Part shown: positions 11,439 through 23,971 of the stretch, piece after piece | Layout: each line of letters begins with the position of its first letter | How positions within the stretch are numbered: the first letter of the stretch is position 1 | DNA from: Lantana camara | Taxonomy: Eukaryota; Streptophyta; Magnoliopsida; Lamiales; Verbenaceae | Direction: 5' to 3' | DNA: 64,000 bases | NCBI GenBank assembly: GCA_037501455.1 | Contig: CM074858.1 | Span: 41,351,001-41,415,000, forward strand | Program-made: the position numbers and the translations under genes | The notes under the pieces: generated by a model | Told to the model about the DNA's origin: nothing | The model's database searches: none | The model's input: the letters and a program-made list of their open reading frames with translations, nothing else

Positions 11439-14400
11439 TGTAGCACCCCGGAGCGCAAGGCACTACGCCCTCCGCACTGTAGCCCGGCACGTGTAACGAA
11501 ATGGAAATTCCGCACACGCACCAAGCCCCAGCGAACGGGTGACAAACAAAAACCCACACACTAGCTAGGTGAACTAGACCCTAATACAGAGTGCGCATAC
11601 AAAATCAAAATCAAATGCGGAAGCACCAGGATTCAACTACAAACATACATGCTTGAATTAATACAAATTAAACAGAAATGCCCATCCAAGGCCAAATAAA
11701 TCATACAGGGTCAAAGCTCAAATTCTAAATCATAACTTAAACAAACATCACACATATCTTAATCAAAAAATCAATGCGGAAAAGTAAAGATGCAAAGACT
11801 CGAACAAACTAAACAAAAGACTTCCGCTTAGCACGCACCGACCTGCACCTGCGAACTCAACAAAGTAAGCAGGGGAAAAACAAAACAACGAGGAGGGGTC
11901 AGTCCTAAAGACTGGTGAGGGGGCTAACACACTCACACATACGTATACATAGAGCAGAGCATATTCAAAATTAGAAGGTTCATGAACCGGGGCATGGTTT
12001 TTGCAATCTAAAACATTTAACACGTGATAATAATTATAAGGAAAAAGAGTTAAGGCCTAAGTCCAAAATCAACCAAATTTTAGTATTTATGAATCCACTC
12101 CCATTTCACAAACCAAGTTCAAAATTACACACATGACTCGGCGAGTACGAGCCTCAGACCACCTAACTCCATTCATAAATCAAAGCATAAATCAATACAA
12201 AACATAATTCAGAATCAGACAAATATACCTTTCCTCCCGGTGATGGCAGGGTGGCGCCACCCCGACCATCGGACAAACACTATGGGTCGTGAGTTTCATA
12301 ATGCTCACGCCCGAGGACTCCTTCCCCCATCAAGCCTCCTTGTGGGTTCAGGGTTGACCCTTAAGTTGAAGACCGTACTAGGGACTACCCGACGGCCCAC
12401 ACCATCCCGGGTCTCCTTCGCACAAATCTCTGGGGCCTATCTAATTGTTCAAATTGTTCGAAAGTTCTTAATTTTCAAAATCCAACATATTTTCAAAACA
12501 TAACTCGCGGTTCAAAGCATACTCACACCAACTCCTTTTTGAAACAAACAAATCAAAATATCTCTTACATATATATAAAAGCATTTCAAATATCTCATAA
12601 CAAAAGGGCCAAAATCCTGCAAAATACGTATCAAACACATATCTAAGTACTTATACATATACGTAGTCGCATGCGGGCTTAAATCACATCAAGGGTTGTA
12701 GGTCGTAATAACTAAAAGAAAGAAACCTCACCTTGTCGAACCAAACGAATGGAAACCAACTAAAGCACACCTAAAGGACCTCCTTGACACCAAAGTAACG
12801 AAACTCTGAACAAAAGAAAAAGCAAAGGATGAACTTAGACTCAAAATGTACCAATTAGATGCTCGGCGAATGCATACGAATGCAAATGATGCTATGCACT
12901 TCATATAAATTCACACTTAGGCACATCGAGGCAAATACCGAAATATCAAACAAATAATTAACAAATTAAACTCACAACGCATCAATTAAAATCATAACTT
13001 ATCATATAATAGCATATCAAGAGCATTTATAAATTGAAAGTTCATTCAAGGGGCAACAAAATGCAAAAGATACGAATGAAATGCAACAAGGTGACCCTTA
13101 GCGCATATAAGTTCATATCAAGCCGTAAATCACATAATTCACGTCAAATAAATTCATAAAATTCACCTAACATGCATAACATATTATACAACATATTAGG
13201 AAGACATTTCATACCATATACGAGCAAGGAAAAATCATTCAAGGCACATAAATGAAGCATGAAGTCATATTCTCAAGTTAAGGTAACATATTGCACGTAT
13301 GAGATCATAATTCACAATCGAGCACATAAATCAAACCATAAATTCATAACATAATGCTTAACACATATTATAACATGTTTTTATCACATACATATCATAA
13401 AAGAAGCAAGAAGATCTCATGCGAATTAATTAAACGGAATATTTACGCATGCATGCACGTAGAGACATATTGAACGTATTTCATCATATAACATGCAATC
13501 GAACACCCAAATCACGAAATGAATTCATAATAAATCATATAACATGATATAAAGCAAGTTATTATCATATATTAATCATATAAGAGCAAAGAAAGACAAG
13601 CAACACACGAACAAACCGGAAAACGAACAAACACCACAACCCAACTCGAAAGTTGGCCAAAATGGGGTCGCACAAAACAGCTGAAGGGTGGTCGCGCCCC
13701 AACACACAAAGCAGCAAAAGTCGAAACAAGGCTGAAAATAGGTCGTGGCCACTACCCAAAATACACTAATACTGGTCGCGGCTGTGACTACGCATGCAGA
13801 AGTAGGAAAAACAGAGCAGCAGCGGCAAAACTCAGCCAAAACCAATCCTAAACCATTCTAGTATGCAAGGGAGAGATCATACAACAAATATACATCAAAT
13901 TCAGTTCATATATCATGCAAAACCCAGACAAACATGCAAGGAAATGGAAGAGATTGGATCAAACTTACATGTTCTTCATTTTTCATTCAAAGCATTAATT
14001 GAATCCTTCATTTAATGCAACTACCAACTGAAATGAGTTCATATAATTCATAAAGGATGTCTTAGGCTCATAAATGATGCATCCAACAAGCAAGAATCAT
14101 AAGTTTTCATGCTAAATGCATCAAATTCTAACAAACCCTTACTATTCATCACATAAGCCATAACTCAATCAAATCTCCATGAAATTCAGCCAAAGAGCAC
14201 TAATTTGAGGCGATTCCGAGTTGTATAGAACAAGAAATTGCAAAATAAATAGTGTTTTCGCCCCTTTTCCTTCTCTCTTGGTAGAACTGCTGCTTTTCCT
14301 TCTTTTTCTTGATAGGGTCCGAAATGAGGAGAAAATGGTATGAAGGAGGGCTAAGTTAGCGTCATGTGGGTTCAAGTATGGGGCGATTCGGATAAGAAAC

Positions 14401-14958
14401 GGGTCGGATATGATTAAAACGGGCGAACACGGCAAATCTGTCAAACGACTCGAGTTTCGGGCGACATTTGGAGGCTCAAACGGGCTAGAGAATTATAAAG
14501 TCAGGTTTCAAAGCTTTCATTCTTTGTTATGAGTCTGACACTTCTTCCGAAATTCGAATCCGAATTCCCGAGCCCAAGTTACGCCTTCCGGAACACAAGG
14601 TGCGCTAAAACAAGTTAGGCCCTTATGTCCCTAACAAATAAAACGGTTCAAGAACCGTATCAAATGAACTAAAAAACTTAAAACGAGCACGTAGACAAAT
14701 TCATATCATATATATTTCATGCATAGCATGTAATCACTTACTTAGGAGCAAACACGGGGTCATACGGATCGCACGAGGGATCGAACGGGGGTCAAAACGA
14801 ACAACTACTTAACAAAACGTAACAAATAATTATTCAAATAATCAATTAGGTATATAATCAATTTAATAACCACGTAAAAACATAAATAAATAAATAAAAC
14901 ACGTACGAAACACTCTCGAGAGTGCGTACCTGTACGGCCGGACAAGCGGGATGTTACA
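11439..14958 (-). mobile_element. 5' LTR of the gag-only element, 3520 bp
   Basis: Bounded on the minus strand by TGTAACATCCCGCTTGTCC at 14958 and GGGGTGCTACA ending at 11439. It has GC-rich motif remnants at about 13664-13800 and the stem-loop AGTCCTAAAGACT at 11901-11913 next to TATA-like DNA at about 11940. No coding region. By eye it differs from the 3' LTR by scattered substitutions and several indels; for example, the segment at 14200-14215 lacks about 60 bp present at 7900-7960. Confidence 0.85.
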
Positions 14959-15684
14959 ATTTTCACGAGGATCGAAGTTCGTGATTGATTGCGGGGTATC
15001 AGAATGGGACGTGTCCTCTTAATGTGGCCTGGGTATATCTCGAATTTCTTTGAGTTCTATGATCTTGCCTTTCTTTTCTTCTAGGAACGATTCCTCAAGA
15101 AAAGTTGCATTTCTTGAAATAAACATCTTTTGTTAAGTTTGATCATAGAACTAGTATCCTATGGATTCGTTAGGATAGCCGACAAAGTAGCAAAAGTTAG
15201 AACGACCTTCTAACTTATCTCCCACTGTCCTCTTCATATAAGCAGGACAACCCCAAATTCTTAAGTAAGAATAACTAGGTATTTTACCATGCCACATTTC
15301 ATAGGGCGTTTTGGGGACTGATTTAGAAGGAACAAGATTCAAAATCTTGGCTGCACTTTCTAGAGCATAACCCCAGAAAGAAGGTGGTAAGTCAGTGAAA
15401 CTCATCATGGAATGAACCATATTAAGTACGGTTCGATTCCTTCTCTCAGAAACACCATTAAGCTGAGGAGTTCCCGGAGGAGTCCACTGACAGATAATAC
15501 CATTATCTCTTAGATGATTAAGGAATTCTTCACTAAGATACTCGCCACCTCGATCAGATCGAAGTGTCATGATCTTGTGACCAGTTTGGTTCTCAACCTA
15601 CTTTTGAAATTCTAAGAATTTCTCAAAAGCCTCAGATTTGTACTTCATTAAGTACACATAACCATAATGACTAAAGTCATCAGT
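14959..15684 (-). pseudogene. Copia integrase, catalytic core to C-terminal part
   Basis: The integrase of the split copia element inserts cDNA into the host chromosome. The open part 15570-15151 shows the second catalytic aspartate in RSDRGGEYLSEEF and the glutamate in NGVSERRNRTV, then SFWGYALE and WHGKIPSYSYLRIWGCPAYM, standard copia landmarks. An in-frame stop lies just upstream (about 15600), and further stops and drift follow below 15150 toward 14959, where the gag-only element begins. The first catalytic aspartate is encoded across the array at about 48770. With its stops the protein is dead. Copia order (integrase before RT) is consistent with RT lying off-window. Confidence 0.85.
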
Positions 15685-15689
15685 GAAGG
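15685..15689 (+). repeat. Left target-site duplication of the array (GAAGG)
   Basis: GAAGG directly precedes LTR1 (TGTAACATCC at 15690) and recurs at 48735-48739 right after LTR6. Confidence 0.9.
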
Positions 15690-15731
15690 TGTAACATCCC
15701 ACTCGTCCGATTTATAAGGTACGACACGTTT

Positions 15732-16799
15732 TGTAACACCCGAGCGCAAGGTGTCACATCCCCCGCACCGAGACCCGACCCGAATATGAAATGGACAATC
15801 CATACCCGAGCCAAATCACGGCGAACGGGGACATACACACACTCTATGCTAGGCGGGACTAACCCTTGAACCAAAAAAAAATCAGAATAAACATTAAAGC
15901 GGAAGCAATAAACGGCCATACATCAAGTATATATATACAATGAGCATCATAGTTCCAAATTTCACTTCATATACATCACCAATTCCCGTCATGGCTCAAA
16001 ACAAGTACGCTCCAACATAATATCCATATACAATGATCAAAAGTGCAAAATGTGAGTGTAAAACCAATAAACAAAAGGGCTAGAAATGAAAACAAGACCT
16101 AGGACTCGAAATCCAGCCTAGCTCCCCTGACACCTGCACAAAACAACTGAAAGCCAAACGGGTTCAGTCCAAAAGGGACTGGTGGGTATAAAAGCAGGGC
16201 ATAGTATAATATATGACGGTAATTAAACATTCACATGCAAGCTATAATCCCAAATGAGGTTTTTAAAGAGTTTCCCAAGTGGGTGAATAGAAATCATCAA
16301 AAGGGATTATAACGATTCATTTACATTAGGTCAAGGTCAATAGTGGCCCGGCGAGTGGGCGTGTATTATCTCCAACCAACACCTCGTGTAATTCATTAAC
16401 ATTCATTAAGATTCATTCACACTCATTCATTCATTCATTCATTCTTCTCATGCATATCATTCTTTCGTGCGCATTCAATAACATTTACACCTTCTTCCTC
16501 CGGGTTGGTGGCGGGTTTGCAAGGGCCATCCACCCATTCATTGACCAAAAGGGGAACATGACTCCCCAGATGGCACTCAGCATCCATTCCTCGCTAACTC
16601 CTAGCGAGGTCCGGTTACGCCGTTCATTGGTGGGACTAGTGTGAGGGTTTCCCGTCAGCCCATGCCTCCTCGATTCCCCACTCACACCAAGCCCCTGGGC
16701 CCCATTCATTGTGAACATTCATTCATTCTCGCCAAAACATTAGGTAGGATTCATGAAATAAGGGTTTTACGTTTGCAATCATTTACTCAAGAAAAGACT

Positions 16800-16835
<36 letters not shown>

Positions 16836-19649
16836 TATTACTTTGGCTTAAAACTTTTCACATAGGGAGATGTATCGGGTCGTCTATCTACATAGAAGAG
16901 AAACCCACCTTAAACGGCAACAAGGAGAACACACGAGCCTCACAGACCAGCCTCGTCTCCAACGGACTCAAAATCTGTGCAAGAGAGGTGACGTGAGACT
17001 CAATATGACCAAATAAGGCGCTCGGCAATGAAATGATTATGACATGAATGTATAAGAGATGCTATAATGTAATGGACACGTTCATGTGCACTATTAAAGT
17101 CTTAAAGACATATAAACATTCAATTCATTCATTCAATGAAGCATTCGTATTCAAATGAGTTCATATCCTTCACATTTCACGTCAAAGGAATTTAAATTAT
17201 ATAATCAAATCGTTCAATCATTCATTCACTTTCATTCGAATTCATAATTTCAATCAAATTAATTTAAGAAATTCAAATATAATCCAAGTACAAGTTAAAT
17301 CACATTTAAATTTAGAACATAAACAATTAAACACATTTAATCGCATTTACAATTAGAAGTTAAACAATTAAATACATTCAATTAAATATCGAAAAGTAAA
17401 TAAAACATGAAATAGGTAACAATTAAATTCTATATTTCAATTAAATCAAATATTATTTAATATATAATAAATATATATAATATATATTAAATATATATAC
17501 GTACATATACATATATGCATGCACGTATAAACCATGCATGCAAATCAAACCAAATTCATGAAATCAAAACACATGCATGCAATAGTTTAGGTATATATAT
17601 TTATACATATATGCATGCAATCCCATGCACTAAACTAATACATGCATGCAAACTCATAACTTTAATAAAATTTCATGCATCACTAGTACCATTAACAACT
17701 AACCATGTAAGAAAGAAAAAGGAAACAGCAGCAGCAACTTCACGGCAACATAAAGGACATGCATGGAAATTACAAGGTGACACCCTCGTATCACCATCAA
17801 AGAACAAACCGAGACACCCCCGTGTCTTGGTACAGAGAAAATCGCCCCTCTAGCACGCCCGTTACAAGCTGAGAAAGGAAGGATTGACACCCCCGTGCCA
17901 AGAACGCAACAGCTCAACATATACGCAACCATCACCCCCTGTTTTCTATCATGAAATGCAACAGCAAGATGCCACAAAGAAAACCAAATGATGCAGCAAC
18001 AAAAAGGCATGAAATACAGCAGCAATTCAGCTCCAACAACTCCCACAAAACTGACAGCAAAAAGCAAGAAGATGCAGCAGTTTGACAGCAGCAACACAGT
18101 CCGAAAAACAGGGCAAAATCACGTAAAAACAGGGCACAACTGATCTCATTTATCCCCAACATGTTCAGGTAAGTTAAGCCATCAAAATTACAGTAAAAAA
18201 AACTCCAAATTAGCATACAAGTCAGCCCCAAGGAAGCTCAGACGTGAGATGAAGATATATGAGTTTATTTCATGAATATCCTCAAAGTGTCCTTAATCAT
18301 AACTCATGAATACTTCAACTACCAAGTAATCAATGATCGTAAATGAGAAGAGGATGTCAAAACAATCATTTTCAGGCTTGGAATCAATTAAATCCATGAA
18401 GAATCAAAGGAGATCAACAAAAAGGTCTAAATCTAACTATTTCGAACTCAGCCATAAAAATCCATGAAACCATGCTCAAATTTGGGGATGAATGAATCAA
18501 AATGACTCATATTGAATGTACATAACATATCCAAGCTTACCTTGTGGATTGGATGAGGATTGGATGAGATTTGAGCTCCAAAATCTCCAAGGAAACAAGG
18601 GTTACGGGAAAGAACTGGAGAGCAGTAACTTTGGCTGAGATTTGTGATTTGTGTGAGGTTTGGTTCGGTTTGGGCATGGTATATCTGGTTAGGTGGTTGA
18701 GTTAAGGTCTTATAGCATCAAACCATGGTTAATTTGGTCAACAAATGAATGAGTTATGGCCATTTTAGTGCAACAAGGTCAGTTTCGTCGCTGTTTCGTT
18801 TTTCGGTTGAATTTCGGAGGTTCACATGATGTTAGAAAAATATAAGGCTAAGTTTACTAAACTTGAATTTTCGTTACGAGTTCAGCGAAGTTGACGGAAC
18901 TCCAATCCGAGTTCCCGAGCTCAAGATATTAAATACGGAACCAAGGGTGCGCTAAGTGCTCGTTAGCCCCCGACTTGGATTCCAAAATTCAAATTAAATC
19001 CGAAACATATGCAAATGAATCCGAAAATACGAAACGAACAAATATTCATATACAAGACACGTATAAGTTCAACATATTAAATTTACACGCAATTTCGGTA
19101 TCAATTCAAATAGAAACGAAGCACGTAAATGTCACTCATACACAATGTAACAATAAAATTAACAATATTACAAAAAATATACTATAAATACGTATATAAT
19201 ATATTATAATTAATAATGCATGCATACGTATATATATATAATGAATACATGCATGCATATATAATTTATAAATATAAATGCATGCATAATAATCTATAAA
19301 ATCTAAAATGCATGCATTACATGCACACGTACACCTTTAGTATATATATATATACATATACATAAATATATGATATTAATATTATTAAAGTAAAATAATT
19401 AACATTTATTACATATAAAATAAAATGAAATATATAAAACACGTATAAATAATTATGTCGCACAATTAAGGAGCACACAAGTTAATCACATAAATTCAAA
19501 TTCGAATATAGCATGTATTTCAATTAATCACTTATTTAACAATTAAACAATGAAATTTAATTATAGAAAGCACTAAAAACCAATTAATTTGCGCAATTTA
19601 GTAAACATATACGTCATGCTGTACTAATAAAAAGAACTGGGGCGTTACA
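15732..19649 (-). mobile_element. Solo LTR of another gypsy-type family, minus strand
   Basis: On the minus strand it starts TGTAACGCCCCAG (19649) and ends GCGCTCGGGTGTTACA (15732). A perfect 5-bp duplication CGTTT flanks it (15727-15731, 19650-19654). No PBS, polypurine tract or second LTR exists, so it is a solo LTR left by LTR-LTR recombination. Inside are a stem-loop CAGTCCAAAAGGGACTG (16166-16182), four GC-rich motifs of GACACCCCCGTG type (17776-17905), CATT and AT microsatellites, and repeated CATGCATGC words at 17515-17660 and 19215-19325. No gene. Confidence 0.88.
16802..16833. repeat. AT dinucleotide microsatellite
   Basis: About 16 AT units inside the solo LTR. A CATT tetranucleotide run lies nearby at about 16421-16443. 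Confidence 0.9.
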
Positions 19650-22600
19650 CGTTTCAGCCTTTTTATGTGTTTAATTACGTGATTTTATGTTTTTCGTGAG
19701 AGTTTAGGGGCCCCTTTGTAATTTTCTCTTTTTAGGGGTTTTTCGGTCATTTCTCGTTCGATCGAGTTTTTGACCTCTTTGACCCCTTCAACGCGTTCGG
19801 GGCATCGAGACGAGTCCGTAGACTCTAAGTTTGCCCCATTCCGACTTCGTTAGCCCGTTCTTTCGACCGTTTTTACGTACGAGGACCCGAGATAAATACC
19901 CCGGATCCTCGTTTTGCGTGCCAGAACTTTAGCTCTAGACTCATCGTCTTCCTCCAGCGAATGGTACTGTTCACATAGTGGAGGTGTGAAAACACACACA
20001 TGTCCGTTCTCGCTCGTTTCTCGACGGAATTCGACGTTTGATTACTGGAAATTTATCAACTCGACGAGCCCGTCACAATGGTACAAAAATCGGAGGCTAA
20101 AAATCAGCGGTGGTGGAGCTACGGCGAGCAGCAGGTGGCGCAGATTAGAGCCGCCACTTCGCCGCCCATTCGCGGTGGCTTCCGGCGGCGATTCTCGGAC
20201 ACGCGCCTCAGACCCATGAAGGAGGCTTCCCGGCGTAGTGGATGGTGTTGGCGGCGCAACCATCCAGCCAGCGGCGGCGGCTCACGAGCCGCCTAAAAGT
20301 CACGACGGGCGGCGGTGGTACTGTAGCGGCGGCGTTTGGCGGTTTCCGGCGGTCTTCTCCGGCGAGGGGGTACCTTTTCCGGACGTTTTCGACGTGGTGA
20401 GTCCGATTCCGGGGTCGGTTGGAGCAAACGAAGACCGGAACTGGCTGAACCAGCGAGTGGAGCACCGGCGGACTTTCGACGGCGGTTTGGGACCTTTTTC
20501 CGGCCGGTTTTGGTGGGGGTTCCTTGATGGAAGTTGCTCAGAATGATGGAACTTAGCGGATGGCGTTGGCCCCGACTCGAGAACCGGCCGACTGCGGCGA
20601 ACCGGTGGCGGACAGGCTCTGGACCGGCGGTCTGATTTTTCGGTGACTTTTCCGGCAAATGGGTTAGGGGCTTTCGAAGGCCTCGCTACGGGCTTTCCAA
20701 CAGTATGTCCGGATTTTGTTTTCGTGTTGCGGTTTGTATTTAATTTATGTTTTCGTACTAGGATTTTAGTTCGGTTTTTCATCAACGAAGTCCGGTGTGC
20801 TTGGTATTTTCTGAAATTGGTTGAGGGCTTTCGTCCAGCAGGCAGAGGCGTACGTTTCTGTCCTTCTTGGGAATTTTCCGACCGCCGGAGGTGGTGGTCC
20901 GGCGGCTACACGTGGCGGTCCGACTGGTTCCGAGGGCGGCATTCCGACGCCCTTCTGGCAGCAAGTTCCTCTCGTCGTGGTGAGTCCAACGCCACTTTCC
21001 GTTCGTCAATCGGATGTCCGGTTGATTTGTTGTGATTTATTTTTGTATAACTTGAATATTTGAAATTAATAGTTTTAATTGCTAATTGCTTGATTTGTCG
21101 ATCGAATTGTATTTCAATGTGTACGAAATCATGTATTAAATGAATTATGGATTATATTGATGCTTTGATATGCCATTTGAATTCCGATATATCGAATTGA
21201 GCTATTTGCCTATGTTGAAAGGGGGTGTATGTGTAATTTCGCTAAACATATAAATTGTATGACTTCAATTAATTAATCCTTGTCGATTGGTAAACAAATA
21301 TGCTAATTATGATTTCGATTAAAAGAAATTATTACGCCTAAGCTTGAAACTTTTAATTAGTCTAATCACTTAAATTGAATTGGAACTTATTATATGATAT
21401 AAGAATTTGTTATGTAATTTATGATTTGGCAACAATGGAATTAGTATGTCTTGGATGATTTAATTTGAAACTTTGTAATGTAGATTTAATTGTTTAATTT
21501 TAAATAATCCTATTATGCGATATATGAATTGTATGAAGCTTATATGATTAAACTAGAAACTTTTGCACGTCAGAAATAAGTTATTCGTATGAAAACGAAT
21601 TGGTTATTTGATATATGAATTTATATGAAATAATGTGAGCTCTGCTTATGTGATTGCATTTCTTAAGTGCTTGAACATGTGCCGTGCGTCTTTATATGGT
21701 TATCTGAGTCTGAGTCTGAGTTCTGTACTGCATTTGGTGTGTTCAGTTGGTACAGGTGCACCCGGGGTGGTGACAAGTGAGTCGTGCAGGTTCCGGGGTG
21801 AACCATTCGCTGTGTCTTCGGCTGTGTTTAGTGCCAGGTCAGGTTAGGATATAGTTATACCCTATTGCTATGTGCCCGTTTGCGAATGTGTGCGATTTAT
21901 AAGCCTGGTATATACGTAGATATGTGTGAAATATGTACTTTGATGGTTTTGTCATAAGTTTGAAAGTAAAGAACGCTATGTATGAGCCTATGTATGCTTA
22001 GTTCCGGTTTGTTATAACTTCGAGGTCAGTCTGCATGATATGTACGTACGATATGATAAGTACGATATGCATGAGATAAGTCTGTCTGTCTGTGTGTGGC
22101 GGGTTAAGTTTCCGATATATGTGTGTTATCTGTGTGATGGGCCCCGGAGTTGTGGGTAAGGGAGACCCGGGACGACCATGGGGTCGCCGGTTACGACCCC
22201 TGTGCAATTCTCCATAAAAGGGAGACTTAGCTCATCCTCGGGAGGTCGAGGGGAAAGCGGGTCTTCTTGAGCCGGCGGCATGCTACGTGACCCGTCGAAG
22301 GAGCGGGTGGATCCCCCGTCTCATTACATTTCTGTTTGGGGGTTGAGAGGGAACCTCTCTTCCCCAAACGGTGTGCAGGAAGGTACGTTTGATTTGATTC
22401 CGTTTGTTTATGCCTGTGTGTGATCTGAGGAGTTTGGTTGGAATAAATTCGTACCCGCTATGTGTTCCGTATGTCCGTCTGTCATAAGTTCGTGAAACGG
22501 GGGTAGATTCTTAAATTAAGATAAAAATTGGATTTTTGCTATTAAACTAATAAGTTATGTTTTGATACGTGTTTTAAGTCTACATGAGTTGAACGTATGT

Positions 22601-22739
22601 TTTGAGATATGCATAAGCTAAGTTTTGTTCTTTATGTTTTGATAAGTCTCCCTATACGTATATTATCACGGGAAAATGTTTTGGTGTGCAAAAACTAACC
22701 CGGGGTTCACGAATATTACTTCTACTTTGTGCTGTGCTC

Positions 22740-22791
22740 TATATATATATATAGCGTGAGTGTGTTAACCCCTCGCTCAGTCTTTGGACTG
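22740..22791 (+). promoter_or_regulatory. TATA-like run and stem-loop in LTR1
   Basis: A TATATATATATA run (22740-22752) is followed by GTGAGTGTGTTAACCCCTC and the stem-loop CAGTCTTTGGACTG (22778-22791). The same module is in LTR2-LTR6 (stem-loop at 48115-48128 in LTR6) and, in diverged form, in the minus-strand LTR family (11901-11960). The spacing suggests the stem-loop is at or just after the transcription start; this is inferred. Confidence 0.5.
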
Positions 22792-22988
22792 ACCCCTCCC
22801 CTTTTATGTTTTAGTTTGCAGGTTTTGCCTTGGAGTTCGTTGGAGCTAGGCGGCTGTTAGTGTCTGTCGAGTCGGTGTCAGTTGTCTGAGTTTGATAAGT
22901 GTTTTATTTCTAATTACGTTTGTTAATTTTGTACAAGCTATGATATATTTTATGCAGGTTCGTACTTATGATTTGAATGTATAGAATT

Positions 22989-23199
22989 CGGGACAGGTTA
23001 GGACAGGTGCTCGGATTAGTCGAACCCGTTTGAATATATGTTTGATCGGGACAAATTTCTAGGGCCAGTTGAACCCGTTTTGTTGTATAGTTATTCGGGA
23101 TAGGCTAGGACAGGTTGCCTTGTTTAGTTGAAATCGTTTTGTTGTATAGTTATTCGGGACAGGCTAGGACAGGTTGCCTTGTTTAGTTGAACCCGTTTA
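22989..23199 (+). repeat. Minisatellite of ~58-bp units near LTR1 3' end
   Basis: Units built on CGGGACAGGYTAGGACAGGT followed by TTAGTTGAACCCGTTTTG. LTR1 has four copies; the other LTRs have three (for example 28118-28270 in LTR2). Confidence 0.7.
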
Positions 23200-23463
23200 G
23201 GTTGATGCTGTTTACTTTCTGGATATATGAATTTATGATTGCTGATTTAAGTTTTTGAAAATTCGTAATTTTGCATTGCTTCCGCATTCAGGTTCTCCAT
23301 ATCTGTTTCTGTTCAGGGTTTAGGTACCGCCTAGCTTAGGTTATTTTTCGTTTGTCACCCGTTCACTGTGACTTGGTGCGTGTGCGGACCTTCCATTTCG
23401 TACACGTGTCGGGTCATAGTGCGGGGGTGTGGTGCCTTACCGCTTGGGGCGCTACATCTTGAG

Positions 23464-23479
23464 TGGTATCAGAGCTACC
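23464..23479 (+). other. Primer-binding site of INT1
   Basis: TGGTATCAGAGCTACC begins 7 nt after the LTR1 end; the first 12 nt are complementary to the 3' end of initiator tRNA-Met. INT2 (28518) and INT4 (38639) keep it; INT3 (33585) and INT5 (43704) read TGGTATTAGAGC. Confidence 0.85.
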
Positions 23480-23971
23480 AGGTTTAGAACCGGTGCTCTG
23501 GAGTGGTGTCGCGTCAGTCTAGGTCGTACGACATAGGAATATATGCTCATTGCATCCGTTTGACCTGTAATTTTGCTCCCTCAGTTTGAATTGTATTGAG
23601 TTATGTGACTAAGTGCGCAATATGCTTATGATTGTGCAACATTTTATCAATGTGCCCTTAATTGCTTTTATTGTTTTGCTTACATGACTTAAGTGCCGCA
23701 TTTCATTTGCACATCTAGCCCTCATGCACCAACTCTAGTGTTTTAATTACAAGGTTGCAATACCAACAATTTAAGCAGCTTCCATGATACCATTGCAACA
23801 TTAATGTCAAGATTTCAAATACCACGGTGAACGGTACACTAAGCATCCATGGCAAGAGCATACATGTATCTTTTACTTAATTAATTCTTGTTGTTACGTG
23901 ATATAATTGCTAAGTATGCTATGTGTTAACTGTTGTGATTTCTTGATTCTGCTTATGTGTTTGAATGAACG

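Larger units (their letters stand above)
5611..14958 (-). mobile_element. Gag-only Ty3/gypsy-type LTR retrotransposon, minus strand
   Basis: Read on the minus strand: 5' LTR 14958-11439, PBS 11430-11413, gag relic 11285-10284, unrecognised DNA to 8752, hairpin and polypurine tract 8751-8716, 3' LTR 8715-5611. The LTRs start TGTAACATCCCGC; the 5' copy ends CCGGGGTGCTACA. No protease, RT, RNase H or integrase is visible, so it depends on outside machinery. It inserted into the minus-strand copia element just after its integrase core (junction 14958/14959). Its left target duplication and the last ~459 bp of the 3' LTR are off the window. Confidence 0.8.
15690..23456 (+). mobile_element. Array LTR1, interrupted by a solo LTR
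   Basis: Starts TGTAACATCCCACTCGTCC at 15690, is broken at 15731 by the 3918-bp insert, resumes at 19650 and ends GGGGCGCTACA at 23456, a canonical CA end. Without the insert and one TSD copy it is about 3844 bp. It lacks ~25 bp near 19700 seen in LTR2-LTR6 and carries one extra ~58-bp repeat near 23110-23170. Layout: GC-rich block 19900-21020, AT-rich block to 21640, then TATA and stem-loop near 22740-22791. Its small overlapping frames on both strands are not supported as genes. Confidence 0.9.

Noticed and set aside
15732..19649. A DNA transposon with TGTAAC...GTTACA inverted ends
   Set aside because: Short inverted ends and a 5-bp duplication equally fit LTR tips; the internal stem-loop, GC motifs and 3' end text match gypsy-type LTRs.
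20293..20785. Arg/Pro-rich frames of 121-161 residues in LTR1 and equivalents in other LTRs
   Set aside because: Open on both strands in several frames because the DNA is CGG-rich; frame lengths change freely between copies. Not supported as genes.
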